Origin: Adiantum capillus-veneris
Taxonomy: Eukaryota > Streptophyta > Polypodiopsida > Polypodiales > Pteridaceae
Reading direction: 5' to 3'
DNA length: 64,000 nt
Assembly: GCA_014529385.2 (NCBI GenBank)
Contig: CM043944.1
Coordinates: 48,772,768-48,836,767 of the forward strand
In this document: piece by piece, positions 13,060 through 24,714 of the stretch
How the letters are laid out: each line of letters begins with the position of its first letter
How positions within the stretch are numbered: the first letter of the stretch is position 1
Notes under the pieces: generated by a model
The model's database searches: none
Told to the model about the DNA's origin: nothing
Seen by the model: only the letters and a program-made list of their open reading frames with translations
Made by a program: the position numbers and the translations under genes

Positions 13060-15330
13060 ATAGTAAAAGAGTAGAGAGAGATGGTTTTTCTTGTTCTTCT
13101 TAAGAATAAGAAAGATATTTTTATTGAGTTGGCAAGAAAGAGCTTGCAAACCTCCTCTTGGAAGCATTGCAACATCCAGCACTAGCAAACACTTTCCTCT
13201 TCTCCATGAACATATTTTTCCATTTACCATATATAGATTCATGGGATCTCTACAAGTTCTAGATTGTATCTATTATTTTACTTGATGTGCCTACACCCTT
13301 CAGGTAAGCATTGTAATGCACACTTTGTAAAACTACCAAAGACAAATCTGCACACGTGGCTTCATAAAGACCTATTTTCAATTTATAACCAATTGAAGCT
13401 CGCATACTTGCATGTTTCACCTCAGATAATTTTTTTCTTGGAACAAAAGCTCCTGTTTTGTCTTGTGCAATAAATATGTCCCCCCACTGAGACACTCTAA
13501 CATCCCACCATGATAGCCAAGTTTCCAGAGCAGGAATCTCTCCTACAGTTGCATGTCCTGCTCTCCAGAACTGTCTGAGCTCCTCCATACATACTTTTGC
13601 CGAGTGTTCAGATGTAGCATGCATCCATTTTCGACACAGTAGTTTATGATCTTCTTGAAAAGATGGACATATACACTTCACAGTGTGCCTAATCATGCTT
13701 TGTTCCTAGTGAAAAACACAAGATCTCTCCTTGTCCGGCATCCTTTTCTTAACTCCACCAAAGTAAATAGTGCGTACTACAATCCAATTTGCATTGGCCT
13801 CATCTGCCATGAACCCTCTAAATTCAGGCTTATCATAACCTTTATCACCACAACTTTATTGAGCATGTTCCAAAACTCTATTTGAGCGTGTTTGTTCTAC
13901 ACAGTGAACTCACAAATTGCCAAAGTCAGTAGTTCTCAAATGTATGGGTCATAAACATGCACTGACATTGTAGGCCAACCTTCCATATGATGCACATGAT
14001 TGAAGTGCACCCACATGTCTTGTAAGTTTCCTCCCGGGCGCATGCAGTTCACAAGGTCAACACCACTTCCTGGCCCCATAGTAGACATCTTAAATACATG
14101 TGGCTGTTGCCCTAGTCCTAGCTGTCCTGGAAAGAGAACACTATGAATAAAAAGATACCTTGACTTTTCCTTTAGACTCAACATGGACTCAAGGCCAACA
14201 TATGTAATGCCCTTTGCTCTTTTAGCAGACTCCAAGCTCCTTTGTACTTGACGCTTATCTGACAAAGGTGTGACATCATCCAGAAAGCTAGAGAGCTCTT
14301 GATCACCCATCGGAGTATCAACATCACATGTTTGCGAGATAAGCTTATCCATATTAATTTCTTCAGCAGTAGCTCTTTCTAGTTGTTTCGCAGTTGTCAT
14401 GGGCTCAAAGGCCGCTCTATGCAACAGAGCATGTGATATTGCTTGGTCCGCACTTCTGCTCTTCCCTTCAGCACAACAGGATGTTTATGCAAACCGAGGT
14501 GTATAGCACATCTAGACATGCTAGTCTTTTCAACAGGAATGCAATAATAAATTACCACTGGACAAGTTCCAATGCACTCAGGCATTTGAAGACAATGCAC
14601 ACAAACTTTTGCATCCAAAATACCCTTACTAGGAGCACGTGATAGTCTCCCCCATCATTGAGACTCATTGTATGTCTTTCTATGCTGAAAATAAGGACAA
14701 TCCACATTTGGGCATCACAAATGGCCACTACAACGACTAAAGGGAACCATCCCCTTGAGCAAATCACTACTACATGTTACATATTATGTCCAAGCATGCC
14801 CATCATATCTCTACTCCATTCCATACATCGCTAACAACTGCTTTTGTGCTGGGAGCTCATAAGCAATGTAGCCATCATATAATGTTGGCATTTCCAAAAC
14901 ACTCTCAACCTTTTGTACATATGACAGTGCAACATTTAGATTAGTCTGCAATGGAAGTGCACAAATGACAGCAAGCACGCTTTTAATACTTAAATGGCTT
15001 GCATGTATATTTTCGTCATCAACAATGATTGGTGACAACTTTGAACCTGCGGAAGGAGAAGCTTGATGACTATCTATTTGAATCTTGTAGAACTGTGACA
15101 GCTCGTGGTCTAGTGTGTAGATCAACTTGTTTGCTTCATTGCAATCACGTTCAAGCTTAGTCTATTCACCAAGCAATGTCAATGGCCGTAAAGAGAAATC
15201 AGAGTCTCCAATTTCAAAATGATCTTTCAAGGCTTCTACTGTGATGGTTTGATATCGACTGTTGAAGTCAAGAACTAACTTCTATCATCGGGAAGGGCCG
15301 AAGATGGTGATATGGTGACTCATTTCCTCA
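13060..15330 (-). pseudogene. zinc-finger MULE-like transposase-derived pseudogene
   Basis: Several minus-strand frames line up into one decayed protein, starting near 15330 (MSHHITIFGPS). The N-terminal block contains a zinc-finger-like pattern: CPNVDCPYF, CVHCLQMPEC, GTCPVVIYY and then RCAIHLGLHKHPV (about 14490-14715). The C-C...H-x-H ending resembles the WRKY-GCM1 finger superfamily found in FAR1 and MuDR proteins. Further on come PGSGVDLVNCMRPGG, VYDPYI, then in another frame GFMADEANANW followed by ERSCVFHQEQS. The D...D...C-x-FH spacing is reminiscent of MULE DDE transposases. The frame changes at least four times and includes several stops, so the copy is dead. The family name is inference; it could also be a domesticated or host gene of unknown function. 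Confidence 0.5.
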
Positions 15331-15490
15331 AACCTGTTGCTTGCATAGCTGCAACGCAAAAAATGAGAGAAAATCTTTTTAACGAATAAGGAATATTCTT
15401 GAAAAGGGAAACCTAACAGCACGTGCAAAAGCAAGTCGAAAGTGGATTTTTTTAATGTGAAGTAATCTCTCTATCTCTTTCTTCCTCTGT
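15331..15490. other. flank upstream of the gag-protease element
   Basis: This is pre-insertion sequence, CT-rich near its right end. It finishes with the 5-bp target-site copy CCCCT at 15491-15495. Confidence 0.6.
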
Positions 15491-15495
15491 CCCCT

Positions 15496-16072
15496 TGTGC
15501 ACGTATATCGCACGTGTCAATGCAAGGAACTTGCCGATACACTGTGTGCGAGCCACAAATGTCTCCAAGCATGCAACTAGCCTAAACTAGTAAGCTCAAA
15601 GATGGCGATGGTGTGTCACTCACCACTCTATGCTTGCTGTCGTGGAGGATTCCTCGCCATGAAGAAGAAGGAGCCGCTGCTGTGCCGCACTCAACCTCTT
15701 TGCCGCTGCCATGCCGTCGTTGCAATGCTCGATCGCACACTCTCTATCTCTCTCTCTCTCATGCATACACACACACACACAAAGAGGTGAAGAAGAAGAA
15801 GATGGAGATGGAGCAAGAGCACTCTTCAATTGCACAAATGAAAGAATGAGTGAATTTTAGGTTTAGTTGTCTTTTATATGAGCTTGCCCCATTCACACTT
15901 GGCACCCATGCTTAGCCAATTAATCCCTTGAATGTTCCAGTTAGAGTGCACCTCTCATTGGCGATCACTCTTACCCTGTTCCTATTGGACCGACAAGCCT
16001 GGTACCTGACTCTATCAAATAAATAATACGGCGTCCGTCTTAGGTGATAGGATATGTGCATGAGGGTTAACA
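15496..16072 (-). repeat. 3' LTR (left copy, 577 bp)
   Basis: It aligns along its whole length with 23446-24041. By eye the differences amount to several percent, mostly transitions. The (CA)n tract here is only about seven units (15768-15781), against more than twenty in the other LTR. Confidence 0.93.
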
Positions 16073-16089
16073 TGCCCCCCTTCTTGATG
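16073..16089 (-). promoter_or_regulatory. polypurine tract
   Basis: The minus-strand sequence 'catcaagaaggggggca' directly precedes the TGTTAACCC start of the 3' LTR. This is the usual position of the plus-strand primer in LTR retrotransposons. Confidence 0.8.
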
Positions 16090-17557
16090 TAGATTCCGTC
16101 CTTGGAAGCTATTGAGTTGAAGCTCGTTCATTGAGGTGGAAGAGCATTTGAGATGAGTGTCCTTATCCTTCTTCAGTCACTGCAAAATCAAACAACATTG
16201 GCACAGTAATTGCATTCTCATATACAATTAAAAAGCATATGAAATTTTAGGCAGACAAATTGATTGGTAGCATAATTTTAAACCATTTGTCAGCAATAAA
16301 CATTCAATTGCAATATAATCAAATGCATAAACAATTGGGAAGGTAAAAAACTAAACAAGTTCGGGGTCGCTAATTCAACGGTCAAAAGGCACTAAAGATC
16401 GACTATTAATACCATGGGTAAGCTTCTAAATTTTCGCTGGTCAATTAAGTTGTTTAATCACGAGAGCCAAGTATTTCATGTCCAAGGGTTGACTAGAGGC
16501 TATAACTAGAAGACCTTGTAGTTAAGCTACGATAAAAAGAATTTCTCACGAAATCATCGCTTGATTGATTACATTTTCTTTGACCCCCCAAAGTCTTTTC
16601 ACATTGTTCAATTTTGATGTGTGTGCTTATTTTGTATGCCTTGGGTTTTTTGCTTTTCAAGGAAAAGTGCCCACATTGGGAACCTCTAGGGCTCTAGTAC
16701 CATAGGCAATACATGTGAGTGGAGTACCAAATCAAGCTGAGGTTTCTCTTCCAGCTTAAGATTTTACATTGTGGCACTTTGATTTTTTGTTTGTTCGTTT
16801 TCAGCATTTTAATTTTGTAACTTTGGGGAGTCATATAACACTGTTACCCTCCCGAGGCTCATCACACTAGTAAACTCCCTTTATAATACTTAAGCTAAAG
16901 GTCAATAGGGACTAAGACCACTAGAAAGCCCTAGTACATTTCACACCATGCGGCCTAAATCGGATGGAGAACCTAAGTAACCATTGATTATTAGGAAGGC
17001 ATTCCCCATGGTATTAAGAGAAGATAGCTAACACCCAGCTTGGTCAAACTAGCTTAGTCAGATTGCTTGATTTTAAAACCTAGACAAGTGATTATGACAA
17101 AAAATTACATTGAATTTAATGTTTGGTACTAAGCAAATGCGTTGAATATCATGCTACCAATTACAATTAAAGCAGACAAACATGGATGCAAAAAAGATAA
17201 GGGGCCATGCTAATGGACAATAAACACCTTTTTGTGTTGATGATTGCGCTTGATTTGAAAAGTGGATGAGAGAAAGATTCCATGAAGGTCCAAATCCTAA
17301 CCACAGCAAAACGTTCTTGTATACATGAGGAAACACAAGAACTACCTCTAGGAGGCACATCAGGGGGAAGAAAGAACTTTGATAATCACTAAACTCTAAA
17401 ACAGAAACACTCCTATTGTACTAATCCTACGTACCCTCCATCACCCGAGTGATGAGGATCAAAGGTTTTTTATGACATACGTTTCTGTTTCAGTGTACCG
17501 GATGTGAATGTGTAGGTTTGGGTCAATGCTTTGACTTTTATTGTGCATACTGGTTTG
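16090..17557 (-). other. non-coding 3' region of the gag-protease element
   Basis: About 1.5 kb sits between the end of the coding remnants and the polypurine tract. No frame here resembles RT, RNase H, integrase or an envelope-like protein. Long untranslated 3' regions are common in Tat/Athila elements. Alternatively this is what remains where pol was deleted. Confidence 0.6.
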
Positions 17558-19731
17558 CTAATTGCTCTTGCTCTTTAATATTTTTGGTGTGGATTCCTTT
17601 CTAGCTTTATGGAGGTCCACTATTGTAGGTGGAGGCTGTGGAGAAGTTTCTATTTCTGCATAGGAACTACACGAAGAGCAAGAAGCTTCATTTGATTTCG
17701 TTGTTCTTGAGCTAGGTGGAACAAATCGTTCTTTCTTCGGTACCCAAACTAGCCCTGGAGCAGGTGTGTAGCATTCTGTAATTCTTTTCTTTCCGCGATC
17801 GTTGATTCATTTTGGAGCTACGGGATTGGGCTCACATGGGTCAGGTATAAGAACACAATCTATGTTTTGGCACCCAGATTTGATCATTTCCTTGATAGTA
17901 GCCTTGGGCTTCCAATAGTCATTTAGGAAACCATCGCAAAATTTTCTTACTTTTCTTGGAGCGAGTGGTACGTTTCTGACAAGGCTTTTGTTTTTTAGCA
18001 TCAGCCATGGTCGAAGAAGCTTTCGGGACCCACTTGTATGTTTTTTTCGTTATATTAGGATGAGTCTTGTCAAAAGATATATGCAGTGCTTCTAGCATAT
18101 TTAAGGGTACTAGTGGTGGCATTCATCCCCCTCAGGTGTTACCCAAGGCGTCCCCCTATTTTCGCAAGTGTCTATGGTTGCTGCTAGGTGGACCCAATCC
18201 ACATCGTCCGACTCAGTCATCCTAGTTAGTACATCCATATTAGGAGAATCTTCCCCAACATCAATGTCTGCTTTACACGTGTAACGATACTGCAATGGGG
18301 CCGAGTGAACTGTGGTGTCAAATCTATGATCAATTATAAACCTGTTTCCTAGAGTATGTGCTTGACCAATCACAAGATCCACTCGAATGACAGAATCTTG
18401 GAACTGCAAGTAGACATGGTTTTTAGACCAGTCGTGCACCATTTTTGCTTCCCTCATGAAAGGAAGTCCTAAGATCATCTCCGATGCCATAGTGTGCTTG
18501 GAGAAATCCATAACAATGAAGGTAACTCTTATTTTTTGTCCAAAGAACTTCATCTTGAGATCTTCTAGCATCCCAATAGGTTTAACAATAGACCCATTGG
18601 CCATCTTCACTACTATGGTTGTGGTCGCAAGGTGAGGTCTTCCCATAGTTTCCCAGCAATTTTTAGTCACAATGCTAACCCCAGCACCACCATCAAGGAT
18701 TCCCTTCACAGTTAATTCCTTAGTAGTGATTGGTATGGTCGCATTGGATTCATCACCCTCAAAATATTGTCCCAACTTGTTAACAGGTATTTCTATAACA
18801 AGGTTCTCATCTAGGTTGGGTTGTGGATCTAAGTGTTCCTCCTCTATTGACATCTCCCCAGCTCCATCCATCTGTGCAAATTGTGGTAGCCCAAACTTTA
18901 GTTCTCTTTTGAGGAAGGCTCAAAGAGCTGAGACTAGCTCAGGGTCTTTATATAGTTTGGACATGATGGTGGTTCTAACTTCTAAAGACATGAAATCCAT
19001 CAATTTGGCAATGTTTAACGGCACCTTTTGGACTTCAGTCCCTTGACGTGGGGAAGATGGGATCTCCATTTCTTCGATAGCATCAGGTAGTCCCTCTGTA
19101 AACATTATTTCCATCAAGAAGTGAGTACGCCCACTTTCCCATGACTTTAAGTCACTTTGTTCTTGGATGAGACTAGGTATGGCTAAGGGTCTATGGACTT
19201 GGTGAGGTTGTTGTTGCGTAGGGAACACGGTGTCTATAATCTGGATCTGCCTAGGTACTTTTTCGAGATCCCTTTGGGTATCTTCTACCAAACTCCTTAA
19301 TTGCTTGACTTGCTCAATCTCCTCTGTAGGGTTTGGATAAGTTCCTATCTTCTTCTTGGATCCTGGCCATTGTGGCTCATGAAGATCTTCCTTGTTGGTT
19401 TCTATCTTAGTGGTCGTTTTGGTCTCCATGGTTTCACCTGAATCAGAATCCTCTTTAGCGTCGTTCATATATGTTGGTCTTTGAACTGGGGTTTGTTTGA
19501 CTTCGCTACTTTTTGCGATCTCTTCCTTCGTGTTTTCTTCTTTTTCTGAGATTGGGCAATTGATGCCGTGTCTCTTTCCTCAAGAATATAATTTTGTTTT
19601 TGGAGCATTGATCGTGTGAGTACGTTTATTGGTGCCACAGGTGTACTTTGGGATGGCTCCTCGATAACTTCAATCAAGTTTAATGGCGTGATCTTCGGTG
19701 CATTTGGATTATTTGGACATTGGGTAATCAA
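17558..19731 (-). pseudogene. aspartic protease and flanking linkers of the gag-protease element
   Basis: On the minus strand this begins with a zinc-knuckle remnant (CGIDHLITQC, with a TGA where the knuckle would carry a residue before the second Cys) and a Lys/Arg-rich basic patch (KKKKTRRKRSQK). An acidic linker follows (about 18920-19468). The protease domain occupies about 18110-18871: its active site is GILDGGAGVSIV, with DGGA in place of the usual DSGA/DTGA, and a downstream EMILGLPFM flap-end motif. After it, a Pro/Ser-rich tail runs through a TGA at 17807 to a stop near 17558. There are frame changes near 19468, 18900 and 18110. The same DGGA motif occurs in the Tat-like element at 39.3 kb, so it is a lineage trait and not damage. 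Confidence 0.75.
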
Positions 19732-19785
19732 ATGATCTATGCCACATCATTTACACATGAGTATCGGCATTGTAGACGTGCTCGC

Positions 19786-22360
19786 TTAATTGGTTTGCAT
19801 TAGTGTGGTGTTAATTTGTAGCCTAATAGGACACTCGGCTACACGATGTGGACCTCCATACTCATAGCATTGAGGAGGTGGTCTCTTAGCAGTGTAATTG
19901 ATATTTTGGCCTCTTGCAGCAAGAGCAGCTACTTGATATACAGGTTTGACTTGTCCCCAATAGTCCTTCATGTACTATTGTGGACTTTCTTCAAGCACAT
20001 CCATCCATAGGCAATATTAGGGTCTATATCTTCCTCACAGCCTTCTAAACAAGCAATAGGTGACTCACAACCCACTTGATTCATTGAAGTGGTTCTCGAA
20101 TGATGTGGTTGCAGTCCTCATACTGGAGGTGGTAAGGGTGTTGTTTGAACAACATTTTGGGCCCTAGGGACCATGTGTTGTGCTGTTTTTTCAAGAGGTG
20201 GGTCCGACATCAATGCAGGCACTCAAGGTGTGTCTGTCCATGCTAAGGTTGGTCTATTGGCCATCGTGCGCTTAAATACTATGCAATCCCTAGCTTGATG
20301 ACCATATCTTCCATAGGCATTGCAATTCCCATTGAATTTTACTCTAAAAGTAGGGCATTCACTGGTACTATGTGGTCTATAGCATATTGAGCACCATTGT
20401 TGCTCCCTTCTTGGATACATATGATTGTTTTGTGGAGCACGATTGTCTCTAAGACTCTCTTGAATAACGTTGGTGAGATCTGCTAAAGTCGTTTCAGATA
20501 TCTTTGGCTCCTTAGCAATAGGCTTTAGGGTCATTGGATGATGCCCTGATTCTTGTGAGCTAATAGATTTAGGCTCAACAGACACTCTTTCTCCTTGAAT
20601 CATTAAATTATCCTCCAATTGGATCGCATTGGTGGTGACTGCTTCCCAAGTGGTGATACCTCTAATGACTAGGCCATTGTAGATATCCTTATGTTGTAAC
20701 CCCCTAATGAATCTATCAAGCAATTGATTATTATTGAAGCACTTATTTGGATTACAACAAGAATTCAAATGCTTCAAGTGACTAATAAAGTATCTCACCG
20801 ACTCTCCTTCCTCTCGTTGGGCTTTTTGGAGCTGAGAGGCTATACCCCAAAGTACTCCCTCTCCTGTGTATTCTTTCAAGAACAGTCTCCTAAGAGTAGG
20901 GTAAATCATTTTTTCTTCCACCCTTAGGGTTCTATACCAATCCCCTACCTTCCCACTTAAGGTTAGGCTTAAAGAACTACTCTTATGCAGGTCATTGTGT
21001 TCTCCTAGAGAATCGCATATTTGTTCAAACACTTCGATATCCTTTCTCACATCCCCGTCTCCACTAGATTTTTGTGTGAGCTTGGCTATTTGTACTACCT
21101 TACTTCTAGGCTCTCTATCAGGCGTGTTACACATATTATCAGCAATAGATCGACCAATAGCTTGAGCAAATGTTGCCAAGTCACCTAACTGAGCAGGCAC
21201 CATGGGTGGAGGTGCTCCAGAGACTACATGTGGAGTAGGTATTGGCATTGGCTTTGCACATAGGAAGCCCTTGGGTTCCACGTTGGGTACGATGTTGTGC
21301 CATGTGGTGGCCCAAGGTTCATGTGGGTGTCTCTAGGCATAGCAGACATCGGATGTGACATGCTAATGCTAGCCGGTATAGTCCCATGGAAATAAGAACT
21401 TGGGTGTTGTGGTTGTGGAGCATAGGTTGTTGAAACAATGGGAGGGGTAGGGACTCCATGAGTACGAGGACCCATGGGTGTATACGATCGGTACACACTT
21501 GTAGGTACTATTGCAGGCATTGAGCTACCATCATGGAGTGGTGCTTTACTAACAAATGAGATCCATGGTGTGTTTCTCGGCATGCCCATCATTGGGGTAG
21601 GCATGGTAGCCGTGGTGTCATCAAGGCAAAGATGAGGTAGACTTGGAAAGGTAAAGCTATCACTTATGGGCTCAGATTGCACCGAGACCCCTGGCAAAAC
21701 AACATATGGGGGATCCCTCGGACTTATCGAGGGAGTCTCCATCTGTGATAAGGTTGATTGTTTATCCTTTCCTGTATCCAAGAATCTCATGAGACCCGTT
21801 GAAGGCATGTTGATCCCCTTCTGTCTCTCTAACTCAATGACCCTATGGATGACCTCACAAACTCTTTGTTGTTGATCCTCCACATTAGTAGCACCAATTG
21901 TGGATTGTAGGACATCTAACCAACCCACGTGATAGGTGTGACCTTTTGTATAGGTCGGTCAGAGTTTCCGTTTGTAGTTCGTACTCCCAATTCTCATTTA
22001 CTTGAACGCTCCATCTAGAATTGAGGTGCTAGGGGTGTCCTTTGAGCTAGATGCAATGTTGCTTTCTTGGGGTTGGCCCTTAGCGGTTGCTAAGTCAGGA
22101 GCACTCGATTGCTCTCTAAGCAAGGATATTGACATAGGGGATTTCTCTTTTAACTCTCTTCGTTGCTTCGCCTTGCGTAAGCTCTCGACTTCCTTTTCCC
22201 TAGCCGCAATGATATAACGCTCAACCTCTTGCACTTCAGCAAGGCTTCTACCATTGGGTAATATGGCCTCGGAGGGGAATAGCTCTGAAGAGTCAGGCGG
22301 TGCACTGATTAAAGTATTCACGTGCACATTCTCTGAGGGCACATGGTCTACGTTGGTCAT
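19786..22360 (-). pseudogene. gag: gag of the gag-protease element
   Basis: A minus-strand gag-like protein in several frames. The N-terminal block (22360-21998) is rich in charged residues (EREKEV-type helix). A Pro/Met/Thr-rich section follows (21928-21224). A retrotransposon-gag domain then occupies about 20990-20640 (GKVGDWYRTLRVEEKM, FLKEYTGEGVLWG, FISHLKHLN). Zinc knuckles follow: CSICYRPHSTSEC is intact. CNAYGRYGHQARDC and CYEYGGPHRVAEC each have Tyr where the second Cys belongs, consistent with TGY to TAY changes. Frame shifts near 21990, 21930 and 21250 and stops near 20220 and 19970 make it non-functional. It would have formed the virus-like particle shell and bound the RNA. Confidence 0.8.
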
Positions 22361-23420
22361 GAATGGAGAATTACTTCCCCACCCCCCTCATTTACATCAT
22401 TAGCTCCATGTTCAGAGCGAGTGGCTCTACTAAAGGTTTCCTTCAAGCCGCTAAGCACGCTCAGCCCGGGGACCGTGGTCCCATGGCATGCATGTCTTGG
22501 CTTGATCTATCGGGATTAGTCATTGGGAAACCCTCCATTATGTCGTAGTCAGAGAAAGAGTCACTAGCCGCTATGTTCAGGTCTTGGTTTGTACTACCTT
22601 GGGTTCCCGCCGAGGGCCGGAAACCTAAGGTAGGTGGATATTGAGAACTTGTGTAAGTCGAAATTCTCTATAGTTGCTCCGTCTCTAGCACACGACCAGA
22701 GCGTAGATGCATGTTCCTTTGGCACCCTACAAGCGTCGGTGAATAACCTCGAAGGTTAACCGTTTACTTTTTTAGGCATTCGTTTTCACTCGGTTTTTTA
22801 ATATATTTTTTAATGTTTTTTAATGATCGGTTTTTTGATTCAAGTGAGTGATAGCTCAAAACGAGCGTATCACTTAGAGGGTTGTGGTGTGCTTTACAGC
22901 ACAATGTTCGGTCACCTGAAGCTTCGTTGGTCCTCAAAAAAGTCGATTTTTAGCTACGTGTGAAGCTAAAATATGTAATTTTAAAGGCCGACTGAGGCCT
23001 GAGCGTGAGCGTGAGCTTGGGCTTGGGTCTGGGAGATATTCCTGATCCCAATTCTACCTTTAATTTTTTTAATTTTTTGGATAAGGTCGCCACGACCTAT
23101 GCGCGAGCACATACACACTCTACCTACCTACTTACAACTAATACATCTATTGTTACACACTAACACACTTCATTAGCTCTAACAGATCTACTTCCTATTT
23201 ACTATACTTTACATTACACAAAACTAACAACCTTAATACTAACACCTTATCACAGAGAAAACAAAACACAATACCTTTCCAAACTTCATTAACAAAGAAA
23301 TACACAGTAACAAAAACGAAATCTTTCTTCTCAACAGACACACCTTCCTTCCCTACCTTTCCTACAATTGAAATTGCACCACAAAAGAAGCACATAGTGC
23401 CATTCAAGCTTAGTGTATGG
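22361..23420 (-). other. untranslated leader of the gag-protease element
   Basis: About 1.06 kb lies between the primer-binding site and the first readable gag frame. Short open stretches exist near 22362-22560, such as one beginning MEGFPMTNPDR, which may be an upstream extension of gag. Nothing else is recognised. Confidence 0.55.
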
Positions 23421-23445
23421 CATTCCCCGGCAGCGGCGCCAAAAA
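23421..23445 (-). promoter_or_regulatory. tRNA primer-binding site
   Basis: On the minus strand the sequence next to the 5' LTR reads 'ttttTGGCGCCGCTGCCGGGG'. It differs by about one base from the TGGCGCCGTTGCCGGGG site used by Athila and other plant gypsy elements, which is complementary to the 3' end of tRNA-Asp. This fixes the orientation of the element. Confidence 0.85.
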
Positions 23446-23699
23446 TGTGCGCGTATGTTGCACGTGTCAATGCAAGGAACTTGCCGATACACTATGTGCG
23501 AGTCACAAATGGCTCCAAGCACGCAACTAACCTAAACTAGTAAGTTCAAAGATGGCGATGGTGTGTCACTCACCGCTCTACGCTTGCTCTTGTGGAGGAT
23601 TCCTCACCGCGGGAAGAAGGAGCCGCCGCTGTGTCGCGCTCAACCGCTTTGTCGTCGTCGCAATGCTCGATCGCACACTCTCTGTCTCTCTCTCTCACG

Positions 23700-23751
<52 letters not shown>

Positions 23752-24041
23752 GAGGTGTAGAAGAAGAAGATGGCGATGGAGCAAGAGCACTCTTCAATTG
23801 CACAAATGAAAGAATGAGTGAATTTTAGGTTTAGTTGACTTTTATATGAGCTCACCCCATTCACACTTGGGCGCCCATGCTTAGCCAATTAATCCCTTGA
23901 ATGTTCCAGTTAGAGTGCACCTCTCTTCGGCGATCACTCTTACCCTTTTCCTATTGGACCGACAAGCCCGGTACCTGACTCTACCAAATAAATAATACGG
24001 CATCCGTCTTAGGTGATAGGATATGTCCGTGAGGGTTAACA
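23446..24041 (-). repeat. 5' LTR (right copy, 596 bp)
   Basis: Partner of 15496-16072, with the same ends. It carries an expanded (CA)n run at about 23704-23751, which accounts for most of the length difference between the two LTRs. Confidence 0.93.
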
Positions 24042-24119
24042 CCCCTGAATAATAGGTAATGAGTTCAACTGTACATTAAAAATATCTCTTTGGATATTTT
24101 TAATGTACAGTAAAGTAAT

Positions 24120-24165
<46 letters not shown>

Positions 24166-24451
24166 AACGGGTATTTAATTCAACTCTCCTTGTCGGCTAC
24201 ATCTTTAAGATCTCTCGAGACTTTTTTAATTTAAATTAATTAAGGTCTCTCTCTCTCTCTCTATCCTGAATAACAGGTATTGAGTTCAATTCTCCTCATC
24301 GGGTTGATCTTTAGATATCTTTTTCTTCTTCTACTTCTCTCTCTTCTTGTGCCCACTCTTAACCGTAGATATTTTGGGAGTCTCGATAAATTTTAACGCT
24401 TAGGTTATTGTTCAAACTAATAGCAGAGGCTCATAGTGAGTAGCGCGCACA

Positions 24452-24513
<62 letters not shown>

Positions 24514-24662
24514 GAGAGAGATCCCAACTCTTGCTCTACTCGCTCGATGCGACCCTCTTTCTCAGCAACGACCCTTCATGCGCCCCTGCACAACAACGAC
24601 CCTGCTCGCTGCCTAAAATGCCTCCAAAACGGTCAATACCTTGCCCAAAATGTCTCCCTGTG
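24042..24662. other. microsatellite-rich intergenic sequence
   Basis: It starts with the TSD CCCCT. It contains (CT)n at about 24122-24162, a shorter CT run at 24248-24262 and a (CA)n-(GA)n compound at 24448-24520. The phrases 'gaataacaggtattgagttcaa' and 'aataacgggtatttaattcaa' recur near 24047, 24162 and 24269, which suggests local duplication. No gene is seen. Confidence 0.7.
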
Positions 24663-24711
24663 TTACTGCTCAAAAGTATGCTGCGTTGACGCAACATGGT
24701 TTCGAGAAAAA
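24663..24711. repeat. hairpin palindrome, copy 1
   Basis: A degenerate inverted repeat built like the later copies: 'caaaagtatgctgcgttg' then 'acgcaacatggtttcgag'. It is the most decayed member of the set. Confidence 0.55.
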
Positions 24712-24714
24712 ATC

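Larger units (their letters stand above)
15496..24041 (-). mobile_element. complete non-autonomous Ty3/gypsy element, gag-protease only
   Basis: The element is 8,546 bp long with two LTRs, 15496-16072 and 23446-24041. Both begin TGTGC and end GGGTTAACA. It is flanked by identical 5-bp target-site duplications CCCCT (15491-15495 and 24042-24046). Orientation is minus: a tRNA-Asp-like primer-binding site lies next to the right LTR, and a purine tract (plus strand 'tgcccccctt') lies next to the left LTR. On the minus strand it encodes gag-like and protease sequence between about 22360 and 17558. No reverse transcriptase, RNase H or integrase can be read anywhere inside. The primer site and DGGA protease suggest the Tat/Athila side of Ty3/gypsy. 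It must have depended on an autonomous partner. Confidence 0.9.

Noticed and set aside
23552-23888. ORFs in several frames at the right LTR, with twins at 15602-15849
   Set aside because: They lie inside LTRs and derive their length from the repeat tract; the two LTR copies do not conserve a reading frame.
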